A DNA stretch of 42,814 nucleotides from Carboxylicivirga sp. (GTDB taxonomy: Bacteria > Bacteroidota > Bacteroidia > Bacteroidales > Marinilabiliaceae): positions 1 to 42,814 of the forward strand of contig JAOARW010000032.1 in NCBI GenBank assembly GCA_025210475.1, given 5' to 3'. This document shows positions 1 through 5,679 of this stretch, piece after piece (position 1 is the first letter of the stretch; every line of letters begins with the position of its first letter). The notes below the pieces were generated by a model that saw only the letters and a program-made list of their open reading frames with translations, did not search any database and had not been told where the DNA came from. A program made the translations under genes and the position numbers.

Positions 1-116
1 CCAAATAAAGCACCTGAAAACCCAACTTTCGCTGAATTGTAAATTAATTCTTGACTATTTACAACATCTAGAAAGACAAATATGATTATTGCTATACTGT
101 ATATTCTTAGTTTCAT
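1..116 (-). CDS. Partial cassette gene, secreted protein (5' end only)
   Basis: This is the start of a gene that runs off the left edge, so only 38 codons are visible. It opens MKLRIYSIAIIIFVFLDVVN and then reads SQELIYNSAKVGF. That is a short basic start, a hydrophobic stretch of about 15 residues and a plausible signal-peptidase site near residue 21, so the product is probably exported, perhaps to the outer membrane. The ATG lies about 20 bases inside the end of the attC-like repeat at 135-331, as expected for the first codons of an integron cassette. It has the same orientation as the four complete cassette genes. Function cannot be judged from this fragment. Confidence 0.6.
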   Translation of the reverse strand, partial: MKLRIYSIAIIIFVFLDVVNSQELIYNSAKVGFSGALF

Positions 117-134
117 TACGTTCTTCAAATGGGG

Positions 135-331
135 TACAACGTTGAGTATAAGAAACGTAAGTGATTTCGAAGCACTTACCTGTCAATTTGCACCGAGCCA
201 AATTTGCGTTTTGACACAAATTTAAAAATTCAAACCAACCCGTCAAATCGCAGATTTGGCGGAGCTGATTAAATGTGCAAAGGTTCCGTAAACCACTGAG
301 CCACTTATGTTTTTTATACATTGTTGTATGC
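135..331 (-). repeat. attC-like site 1 (3' end of the LRR cassette)
   Basis: This is an imperfect inverted repeat. The outer arm at 135-163 and the arm at 302-328 pair over about 27 bases (CACTTACGTTTCTTATAC against CACTTATGTTTTTTATAC), then diverge by a short asymmetric bulge before the GTTGTA cores. An inner pair, GCCAAATTTGCG at 197-208 and CGCAGATTTGGC at 249-260, would extend the stem. The 323-331 end, GTTGTATGC, complements the start of the same cassette near 1184-1192. Inner segments resemble those of site 3. Confidence 0.8.
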
Positions 332-337
332 TGGCTT

Positions 338-1159
338 TTATTCCTTAAAGTTCTTACAATTAAACACTTCTGTCTTAATCGACATATCTGACAACCAATC
401 TAAATCGAAAATATTTGCTTGAGTATCAAAGGTCAATTCTTTTAGATATTTCATTTCATTAAGAATCATTAAATGTTCTTTTGTCAATTGTCTCACTCGT
501 GTAAATGACATCTTTTCTATCACTCCGATTTCAGGTAGTTTTCCGTAATCAGTCGCACTACCTAACATAAAATTAAGTTCCGCTAATTGATTTAAAGTCG
601 TTAAGAAGTCAAGGTTTTTAAGTGTTAGTTTTGAAACAGTCAGTTTTCTTAAATTAGTCAGCTCTCCAATCGTTTCAACATCTTTCAATTTGTCAAAAAC
701 AAACAAGCTAATCAATTCGCTTTGCTCCGAAATTGGTTTAATTGACAATCCTTGTCCTCCAATTCCAAGATGCTCAAGTTGTAAGTATTTATTTATATTT
801 TCAATCTGCTTATTCTTGAACATATCTACCGAAAGTGATTTTGTATTAGTCAAGAATTCCAAGCAATCCAAATTGTCAACAAATCCAAATCCGTTGAGCA
901 CTAACCTCAAAATAGGTTTGGAACTTTCAGTCAGTAGTCTATGGTTGATTAAATCATAAGTCTGTGCCGTGATATTAAATTTATTAGCAAACTGAATTTG
1001 TTTAATCTTCTGTGTATTTAGAATCAAGTCACAATCAAAGTCTATCAGGTTGTTGTAAATATTTACTACTCCGCCAATAGTCATTATGAAATTATCAGAA
1101 TGAGCAATTGTTGTCGATTTTATCGCTGGACTTCCTTCTATTATATCCTTAGTTTTCAT
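338..1159 (-). CDS. Leucine-rich-repeat-like cytoplasmic protein (cassette gene)
   Basis: The product is 273 residues with no signal peptide or membrane segment. From about residue 90 onward it shows regularly spaced leucines and asparagines (LDCLEFLTNTKSLSV, LQLEHLGIGG, LTNLRKLTVSKLTLKNLDFL) typical of irregular leucine-rich repeats, which usually make a protein-binding solenoid. I chose the ATG at 1159 (MKTKDIIEG) because the longer open frame starts inside the attC-like repeat; an AGGA lies about 12 bases upstream of this ATG. The stop codon is 7 bases from site 1. The partner is unknown. LRR proteins of this kind can act as immunity or recognition proteins, but nothing here proves that. 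Confidence 0.8.
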   Translation of the reverse strand: MKTKDIIEGSPAIKSTTIAHSDNFIMTIGGVVNIYNNLIDFDCDLILNTQKIKQIQFANKFNITAQTYDLINHRLLTESSKPILRLVLNGFGFVDNLDCLEFLTNTKSLSVDMFKNKQIENINKYLQLEHLGIGGQGLSIKPISEQSELISLFVFDKLKDVETIGELTNLRKLTVSKLTLKNLDFLTTLNQLAELNFMLGSATDYGKLPEIGVIEKMSFTRVRQLTKEHLMILNEMKYLKELTFDTQANIFDLDWLSDMSIKTEVFNCKNFKE

Positions 1160-1183
1160 TTTGTACTGTCGTTTCCTAAGCTT

Positions 1184-1325
1184 GCATACAACGTTTTGCT
1201 GCATGGCGCTGTAGCAGATTTGCGTTGAGATTGTCCGTCCGGGAGGACGAGACTATCGAGGCGGGAATCTGCACGACCAAAGCCCTACCGACCCTGCTAT
1301 GCGCTATGGCGGCGTGTTGGCAGTA
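1184..1325 (-). repeat. attC-like site 2
   Basis: The arms at 1186-1217 and 1295-1322 pair: read on the minus strand, the right end has GCGCATAGCAG and the left end has CTGCTACAGCGC, continuing into GCC-rich sequence. The left core is ATACAACGTT and the right core is GTGTTGGCAG. The GTTGGCAGTA at 1316-1325 complements the start of the same cassette at 1939-1948. The site is GC-richer than the flanking genes and unlike the other sites in arm sequence, which fits attC sites, where structure is conserved rather than sequence. Confidence 0.78.
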
Positions 1326-1342
1326 GTACTTTCTTTGTCAAT

Positions 1343-1864
1343 TTATTCTTTAAATATATATGTGTATAATTTCTTATTCAGATTTATATTAATTCCGATT
1401 TGATGTTTCGAATTGATTTGAATGTCATTATTTGTATTTAGAACATTGTAAGCATATTCAACATTAAATATGTCCATTAAGCTGAGTCCTATTTTAGGCG
1501 ATAAGTAATTGTCATTTTCTTCATTTGCAAATAAAGTTTTCCATTCCAATCCCCACATGAAAATCGACCAAGAGCTTTGCAATCCGGCTTTAACGCCATA
1601 AGTATTAAAACTTGAATTCCAGTCTGACTGTTGAAATATAAAGACTGTATATGCACTTGCTGCACCAAATGCAAGTCCACGGTTGTTTATATAAATAGAT
1701 GATATTCCAACTTCTAAATTCGTATAGTTATGAATTCCAACACCAAAGCGTGGTGCAATAGTTAGAAATTCATTTTGTTTAGTTTGTTCATTACTAGTCT
1801 GAGCATTTGGTGTCTGAGTAATAGCAAAACACATAAATATTAAAAGTTGAATAGTAGTCTTCAT
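1343..1864 (-). CDS. Small secreted beta-rich protein (cassette gene)
   Basis: The product is 173 residues and starts MKTTIQLLIFMCFAITQTPN, with a clear signal peptide and probable cleavage after NAQ near residue 22. The rest alternates hydrophobic and polar residues with many aromatics (FLTIAPRFGVGIHNY, FAGAASAYTVFIF-like strands, WSIFMWGLEW) and ends with a strand-like hydrophobic stretch, consistent with a small outer-membrane beta-barrel or lipocalin-like fold. There is no recognised family motif. It sits alone in a 756-base cassette with a leader of about 80 bases and stops about 18 bases before site 2. Function is unknown. Confidence 0.75.
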   Translation of the reverse strand: MKTTIQLLIFMCFAITQTPNAQTSNEQTKQNEFLTIAPRFGVGIHNYTNLEVGISSIYINNRGLAFGAASAYTVFIFQQSDWNSSFNTYGVKAGLQSSWSIFMWGLEWKTLFANEENDNYLSPKIGLSLMDIFNVEYAYNVLNTNNDIQINSKHQIGININLNKKLYTYIFKE

Positions 1865-1938
1865 TTTAATTAATTGTCCTCAGTCATTTTTGACTTTTGA
1901 TTACTTAAAAGTTAAATAATTGGATTGTGTGCTTGTAT

Positions 1939-2119
1939 TACTGCCAACGTTTAGTATATGAAAAGTAGCGAAACACGAGCGATTTCAGCCCGATGAACCT
2001 AGTAGCCAAATTTGCCACCTTCCAAATAGTCAAATCGGCAGATTTGGCGGAGTTGACACGAGCCACAACCGTTGAATTTACTTAGAAATCGCTATTTTTT
2101 ATATACATTGTTGTGCTTA
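1939..2119 (-). repeat. attC-like site 3
   Basis: The left arm (CCAACGTTTAGTATATG then AGTAGCGA, 1944-1971) pairs with the right arm (TCGCTATTTTTTATATACATTGTTG, 2088-2113). An inner segment around 2029-2056 (CAAATCGGCAGATTTGGCGG) is nearly the same as one in site 1, and GCCAAATTTGCC near 2004 forms its inverted partner. The right end GTTGTGCTTA at 2110-2119 complements the start of this cassette at 2692-2701. The TAA of the neighbouring gene abuts the core. Confidence 0.8.
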
Positions 2120-2668
2120 GTTGTTTTTAATCCAATTTGGTTTCTTTGATTCTTCCCCAATCCATCCCCATTCTGAAAGAGTTTCTATAAATGATTCTTT
2201 ATCATATTTGTCATAATACTGAGGACTTAATCCTGTCATGGCATATTCATTCGTTAAGTCAGCCAAGACAATAGCTTCTTCTTCAGATTTTCTATCTGTT
2301 ATCAATACTCCTTTCCCAAATCCAAAGTCAGGTAGTAGTCCTGTAACTTCATATTCTTCTCCATTCGTTCCTACAAATCTATAAGGATGAATGAACCTTA
2401 TCCCCAAATCTTTAGATGCGTCAATCCAGGCTCTTTCAGGTCTGTTTTTTAAGTCTTGAATTTTAGAATTAATATATTTTAAATCTTCGGTAGATTTTCT
2501 TTCTTGATATTCGGTTAACTCAGTCATTCCGTTCTCATCGAAGGAGTATTCCTCAGTAGATGTAAATGTATCAACAATTACCTTTACATTTCCGCTCCAT
2601 TCTTCGTATTCAAGTCGAAAAGGGAATTTCTCTTTGCTTATTAACTCTAAAAATTCAAATAGTTTCAT
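2117..2668 (-). CDS. Acidic cytoplasmic protein of unknown function (cassette gene)
   Basis: The product is 183 residues, acidic, with no signal peptide or membrane segment. It has a charged N-terminal half rich in E, K and T, and a C-terminal half with conserved-looking blocks: IRFIHPYRFVGTNGEEYEV, LLPDFGFGKGVLI, GLSPQYYDKYD and FIETLSEWGW. The aromatic and acidic composition resembles contact-dependent immunity proteins, but I do not recognise a named family and treat that as a guess. The start at 2668 leaves 32 bases to the cassette junction. The stop codon touches the right core of attC-like site 3, so the coding region fills nearly the whole cassette, as is usual in integrons. Confidence 0.78.
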   Translation of the reverse strand: MKLFEFLELISKEKFPFRLEYEEWSGNVKVIVDTFTSTEEYSFDENGMTELTEYQERKSTEDLKYINSKIQDLKNRPERAWIDASKDLGIRFIHPYRFVGTNGEEYEVTGLLPDFGFGKGVLITDRKSEEEAIVLADLTNEYAMTGLSPQYYDKYDKESFIETLSEWGWIGEESKKPNWIKNN

Positions 2669-2691
2669 TATCTGCTATGGGTTTCTTCAAT

Positions 2692-2828
2692 TAAGCACAA
2701 CGGTTCGAATATGCGTAGTGCGGGATAATCAAGGCAATTAACTGTCAAACCGCTATGCTGTTTATTGATTGCTTTAAAGTTCAAATCTAGCAGCCGCCCC
2801 GCATTACGTATATTTATTGTTGTAGCAC
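2692..2828 (-). repeat. attC-like site 4
   Basis: The left arm (AATATGCGTAGTGCGGG, 2708-2724) pairs with the right arm (CCCCGCATTACGTATATT, 2797-2814). The cores are GCACAACGG on the left and ATTGTTGTAGCAC on the right. The right end GTTGTAGCAC at 2819-2828 matches the inverse of 3479-3488 perfectly, tying this site to the start of its own cassette 650 bases away. The last codons of the neighbouring gene (VLQQ-stop) are encoded inside this site. Confidence 0.8.
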
Positions 2829-3287
2829 GTTAATTATATTAAGTCCTATGACACTTTCAATGGTTACAATTAAAAATGTCAGCCACAAGATTGATAACAT
2901 TGCTAAAATCGTCAGATATCCTAATTCTCTGATTTTCGATAATGAATTCCCCCTTAAAGTGAACATTTGTTTAAAAATCAATTTGATGTAATACCAAATT
3001 ATCCAAAATGTGCCTTTAAAACCTAAACCACCTTTATTTAACCAAAGGTTCATAGTATCTGGAATCTTATTAATCAAAAATGTAAAGTATAAAAAGCCAG
3101 TAGAAAGTCCACCAAGAATGTAGATAATCAAGCAAATTATTTTCAAAATTATTGAAGTGTCATTGCTAAAAACGATTGCTGCAGAAAGAGCGGTTATTGC
3201 TAAACTAATCCCAATAACAGCAGTTTCGTCTTTGTCTGTCTTGAATTCTCTTAATTTGTCAACATTCTCTTTTTTGTCTTTTGTCAT
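2814..3287 (-). CDS. Four-helix membrane protein (cassette gene nearest the recombinase)
   Basis: The product is 157 residues. A charged, lysine-rich cytoplasmic start (MTKDKKENVDKLREF) is followed by four hydrophobic segments at about residues 23-41, 47-72, 93-110 and 124-148. No cysteine or histidine motif and no known family was recognised. The final residues VLQQ are encoded by the arm of attC-like site 4, so insertion into this site would leave the stop codon inside the cassette. It is the first cassette after the candidate attI and has a long 5' leader of about 200 bases holding another inverted repeat (3347-3441). Function is unknown; a transport, toxin-neutralising or signalling role cannot be told apart from sequence. 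Confidence 0.75.
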   Translation of the reverse strand: MTKDKKENVDKLREFKTDKDETAVIGISLAITALSAAIVFSNDTSIILKIICLIIYILGGLSTGFLYFTFLINKIPDTMNLWLNKGGLGFKGTFWIIWYYIKLIFKQMFTLRGNSLSKIRELGYLTILAMLSILWLTFLIVTIESVIGLNIINVLQQ

Positions 3288-3346
3288 TATTATTTAAGCA
3301 TTAATGAGTTCTGTTTCTATAATTAGATTTTTTCTCTTGATCCTAA

Positions 3347-3441
3347 CTAACGTAAAAATATATTCCTGATTCACTGACGCTTATCAAAAACATTTTTTCA
3401 CTCATTTCAGCCTATTTCCAAAGTTTTTCTCTTTACGTTAG
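3347..3441. repeat. Inverted repeat in the leader of the first cassette
   Basis: CTAACGTAAA at 3347-3356 and TTTACGTTAG at 3432-3441 are perfect inverted 10-mers about 75 bases apart. Inside them, weaker pairing (CTGATTCACTGA against CTGAAATGAGTGA) could extend the stem. The GTTAG/CTAAC ends recall canonical attC cores. However, its ends do not match the junction at 3488, while site 4 does, so it is nested within one cassette rather than bounding it. It may be a relic attC or a regulatory hairpin. Confidence 0.5.
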
Positions 3442-3478
3442 CTCCCGAAATCAATGACTTTCTGGGTATAGGATGAAT

Positions 3479-3506
3479 GTGCTACAACTACTCGATATAA
3501 AACGTA
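3479..3506 (-). other. Candidate attI (cassette insertion point)
   Basis: Read on the minus strand, this is a GTTGTAGCAC core preceded by CGAGTA rather than the CAACG-type inner box seen before GTT in sites 1, 2 and 3, and without a paired arm of convincing length. It is the array end next to the recombinase gene. Its last 10 bases are the inverse of the outer arm of site 4 (2819-2828), as required if the first cassette was inserted here. Asymmetry plus position suit attI rather than attC. Confidence 0.6.
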
Positions 3507-3530
3507 TGCTTTATATATAAACTTTGGCAA
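3499..3530 (-). promoter_or_regulatory. Candidate promoter reading into the cassette array
   Basis: On the minus strand TTG (3528-3530) and TACGTTTT (3499-3506; one mismatch to the Bacteroidota TAnnTTTG -7 box) are separated by 21 bases and point into the first cassette. This would be the counterpart of the integron Pc promoter. Motifs this short are common in AT-rich DNA, so support is weak. Confidence 0.3.
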
Positions 3531-3671
3531 TTTGTAATGGTAAAATTAATTTTCGCAATATAATATATCAATAGTAGAGTGTGGGTACAGCTCCGCTTCC
3601 TCAGTCACAGTAGTGTAACAGCCAACTTTTGTAATGATATCGCCCCCTGCACTTTCCATCTTCTTCTAATT

Positions 3672-3680
3672 GTTGTAGTA
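3672..3680 (-). other. Solitary attC-type outer core box
   Basis: AATTGTTGTAGTATCG at 3669-3684 looks like the right ends of attC-like sites 1, 3 and 4 (ATTGTTGT followed by a variable tail). It lies 193 bases from the 3488 junction, about the size of site 1. Arms between the two do not pair well, so this may be an attI accessory site or a decayed attC. No matching complement was found around the recombinase start. Confidence 0.3.
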
Positions 3681-3743
3681 TCGCTTTAATTATTGTTATG
3701 CTGATCTTTTAGCAAACCTACTGATAAAATAAACCAATATTAT

Positions 3744-5114
3744 TTATACTTCCAAGTCATCAAGCGGACTTTTTAACTGACTAATATCGCGTTTAGATAT
3801 ATAAGTATAGATTTCAGTTGTTTTGGTGGATTGATGCCCGAGTAGGCGTTGAATATGTCGAATATCCATTCCCGAATCGTGCAAGTGAGTGGCATACGAG
3901 TGCCTCAACATATGCGGGGTAACTCGCTTGGTAATTCCGGCTTTCTGAGCAGTGCCTTTAATTACCTTTTGCAGGCTGGTAGAGCTATAGCTGCCGCCAT
4001 TTTGTCCTTCGAACAAATAGAATATAGGACGGTATTTCTGCATGTATTTCTGCAGAATGGCTTTAAGCTTTTGTGGCAATTTAACAACCCGATCTTTACG
4101 GCCTTTGCCTTTCTTTATAACAATAATATTATTGCTAAACCCAACATCTTCTACTTTTAAATTAAGCAATTCACCTCCTCTGATACCCGTCGCATATAAC
4201 ATATAAAGTAAACACTTGTGCTTAAGATTGATGTTTTGTTTGAGAATGGCTTGTATTTCCGATCGCTCAAGCGTTTTTGGTAATACCTTGCTTTTTTTAG
4301 GTCGGGGAACGGTTTGTGAATCCAAATTTCGTTCGGTAAACGCGTGTAGATAACGTCTTATTGCACTGATTACTATATTTTGAGCCGACATCGAAAAACT
4401 TAACTCCTCGCGAAGAAAGAATAAGTAATCCTGGATTTCTTCATCACTTATATCAACAATGGCTTTTCCTTCGTAAAACACTTTTAACTTCTGTAATTGG
4501 CTGGTATAATTCAGGATGGTGTTTTTACTGGCGCCCTGTAATGTCATAACTTTTATAAACTGATTTAGTTCTTTGTCATTTCCGAGTGATTGGCGACGAA
4601 GATGCGCAACAACTTTCTCATCCTGTTTGCTTGTAAAAGTCACCTGGCAGTCCTGCTGGTTAAAATATTGTTTAATCAAAACGCTTTTATTTTTATAATC
4701 GGGTACCAGCCAAATACGTCGCCGAACTTCATAGATGCATCCAATGCTTTTCAGGAAATCGGCCCAGGAGGCATTATAATAATACGGTAACGATAGATAA
4801 CAGGATTTTCCGCTTAGCGACATTTGCACCATTGAGCTGGTAATAAAATGACGGTTTTTAAATAGGATAGGGGCAAACTCCCTTTTTCTCAATTGATCAA
4901 TATTAAATTGTGCCAGATGGTTTGTTGAGCCAATTAATAAGTCAATGGTCCGCTTTTGTTGCCGGATATAAAAACAATTATAGAGATGACTAAAATGTAC
5001 GAAGTCGAGCTGCTTTAATCCATAATCAAGTGCATTGTTCGACTCATAAATAAGTTTAATCAACTTAGTTTTTTTATAGATAAACGGCTTTAAGGTAATA
5101 ATCGGTTTCATCAT
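3744..5114 (-). CDS. Tyrosine recombinase of the cassette array
   Basis: The product is 456 residues counted from the tandem ATGs at 5114. The open frame extends to 5237, but its first 41 codons cover the divergent promoter region and a palindrome. Residues about 1-170 are an unfamiliar basic, aromatic-rich N-terminal region. A SAM-like core-binding domain spans about 180-256 and the catalytic domain about 275-450. Catalytic residues: R312 (ATGIRGGEL), a lysine near 336 (KGKGRKDR), H401 and R404 (HMLRH), H427 (LLGHQS) and nucleophile Y436 (TEIYTY). The end KSPLDDLEV recalls integron integrases. The extra domain that canonical IntI carries between the lysine and HxxR motifs is not evident: only about 40 ordinary residues lie there. 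Transcription points toward the array. Probable role: excision and insertion of the cassettes at 1-3488. Confidence 0.9.
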   Translation of the reverse strand: MMKPIITLKPFIYKKTKLIKLIYESNNALDYGLKQLDFVHFSHLYNCFYIRQQKRTIDLLIGSTNHLAQFNIDQLRKREFAPILFKNRHFITSSMVQMSLSGKSCYLSLPYYYNASWADFLKSIGCIYEVRRRIWLVPDYKNKSVLIKQYFNQQDCQVTFTSKQDEKVVAHLRRQSLGNDKELNQFIKVMTLQGASKNTILNYTSQLQKLKVFYEGKAIVDISDEEIQDYLFFLREELSFSMSAQNIVISAIRRYLHAFTERNLDSQTVPRPKKSKVLPKTLERSEIQAILKQNINLKHKCLLYMLYATGIRGGELLNLKVEDVGFSNNIIVIKKGKGRKDRVVKLPQKLKAILQKYMQKYRPIFYLFEGQNGGSYSSTSLQKVIKGTAQKAGITKRVTPHMLRHSYATHLHDSGMDIRHIQRLLGHQSTKTTEIYTYISKRDISQLKSPLDDLEV

Positions 5115-5206
5115 TTTGTGATTTAGTGAAATGTAAAAGCATGATTTGTTGGGTGTTTGGTAGTTGATATAACGAAAAAAAACAGCCAAAGTCTTGAGTA
5201 AGGGTA

Positions 5207-5235
5207 GATTTATGCGTATAATAGACGTATAAATC
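5207..5235. promoter_or_regulatory. Imperfect palindrome in the divergent intergenic region
   Basis: GATTTATGCGTATA and ATAGACGTATAAATC form 14-base arms with two mismatched pairs, centred at 5221. It lies 17 bases before the zinc-ribbon gene and about 93 bases before the preferred recombinase start, a good place for an operator acting on both. No regulator gene is identified. Confidence 0.45.
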
Positions 5236-5251
5236 AACTAATAGAGGAGCG

Positions 5252-5626
5252 ATGCCAAATTGTCTTTATTGTCAGGAAACGGTGGTTGGACGAAGCGATA
5301 AAAAGTTTTGCACCCCCTATTGTAAGTCGGCATATCATTATCAGCAAAACAAGTTGAATGATGCTTCTCTGTTTCATTCAATCGATCGGCAACTTAAGGA
5401 TAATCGGCGAATTTTAAAATTGTATAATAAAGCAGGCAAATCATTTGTACGTAAAGAAAAACTGATCGAAGAAGGTTTTAATCCGAAGTACTTTACACAT
5501 TACTGGAAGGCGCAAAATGGAAATGTGTACCTGTTTTGTTACGAATATGGATTTATGTTGACGAAGGAGGTAAACGGTGAAAAATATGTATTGGTTGAAT
5601 GGCAGGATTACATGAAGCGTAAATAA
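5252..5626 (+). CDS. Small zinc-ribbon protein of unknown function
   Basis: The product is 124 residues. Four cysteines, C4 and C7 (CLYC) and C20 and C24 (CTPYC), form a short zinc-ribbon at the N-terminus, followed by a basic helical stretch (DRQLKDNRRILKLYNKAGK) and a compact alpha/beta tail with LFCYEYGFMLTKEV. Proteins of this layout are common in Bacteroidota and have no established function as far as I know. The start is well set by GAGG about 5 bases before the ATG (AGAGGAGCG), one of the few strong ribosome sites here. It is divergent from the recombinase and shares its intergenic palindrome, so co-regulation is possible. It may equally be an unrelated chromosomal neighbour marking the array edge. 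Confidence 0.8.
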   Translation: MPNCLYCQETVVGRSDKKFCTPYCKSAYHYQQNKLNDASLFHSIDRQLKDNRRILKLYNKAGKSFVRKEKLIEEGFNPKYFTHYWKAQNGNVYLFCYEYGFMLTKEVNGEKYVLVEWQDYMKRK

Positions 5627-5657
5627 AAAAAAAAGTCCGGCTTTTGCCAGACTTTTA
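5624..5657. terminator. Bidirectional terminator
   Basis: AAAAGTCCGGC, a TTTT loop and GCCAGACTTTT form a hairpin with one mismatched pair, with an A run on the left and a T run on the right. It works for both converging genes: the zinc-ribbon gene ends at 5626 and lolA ends at 5680. Confidence 0.8.
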
Positions 5658-5679
5658 ACATTTATCTTATCGTTTAGAT

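Larger units (their letters stand above)
1..3488 (-). mobile_element. Integron-like gene-cassette array
   Basis: Five single-gene units are read on the minus strand, separated by four self-complementary repeats. Taking the cut between G and TT of each GTT core, the complete cassettes span 2701-3487, 1948-2700, 1192-1947 and 140-1191, and a fifth leaves the window at 139. For each complete cassette the first bases after the cut are the complement of the outer arm of its own repeat: GTTGTAGCAC, GTTGTGCTTA, GTTGGCAGTA and GTTGTATGC respectively. The genes are unrelated to each other, short, and mostly of unknown function. A tyrosine recombinase lies at the array head, in the same direction as the cassettes, as in the inverted integrons described in Treponema. 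The integron reading rests on structure seen here; activity is inferred. Confidence 0.8.
3288..3743. other. Noncoding stretch between first cassette and recombinase
   Basis: These 456 bases hold no convincing gene. They contain the inverted repeat at 3347-3441, the cassette junction and candidate attI at 3479-3506, a candidate promoter facing the array, and a lone attC-type core box at 3672-3680. The remainder is AT-rich. A pyrimidine-rich stretch near 3640-3668 is not obviously structured. Confidence 0.6.

Noticed and set aside
55..321. An 88-codon minus-strand frame
   Set aside because: It covers attC-like site 1 and the true start of the leftmost cassette gene at 116 in another frame.
135..2828. 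A CRISPR array as explanation for the regularly spaced repeats
   Set aside because: Repeats are 135-200 bases apart in size, self-complementary and different in sequence, with genes between, and no cas genes are seen.
3744..5114. Assignment as a canonical IntI
   Set aside because: The recombinase has the catalytic set, but the extra domain between the lysine and HxxR motifs is not seen, so I do not name it intI.
5115..5237. N-terminal extension of the recombinase by 41 codons
   Set aside because: It overlaps the divergent promoter region and palindrome, and the tandem ATG at 5114 is a better start.
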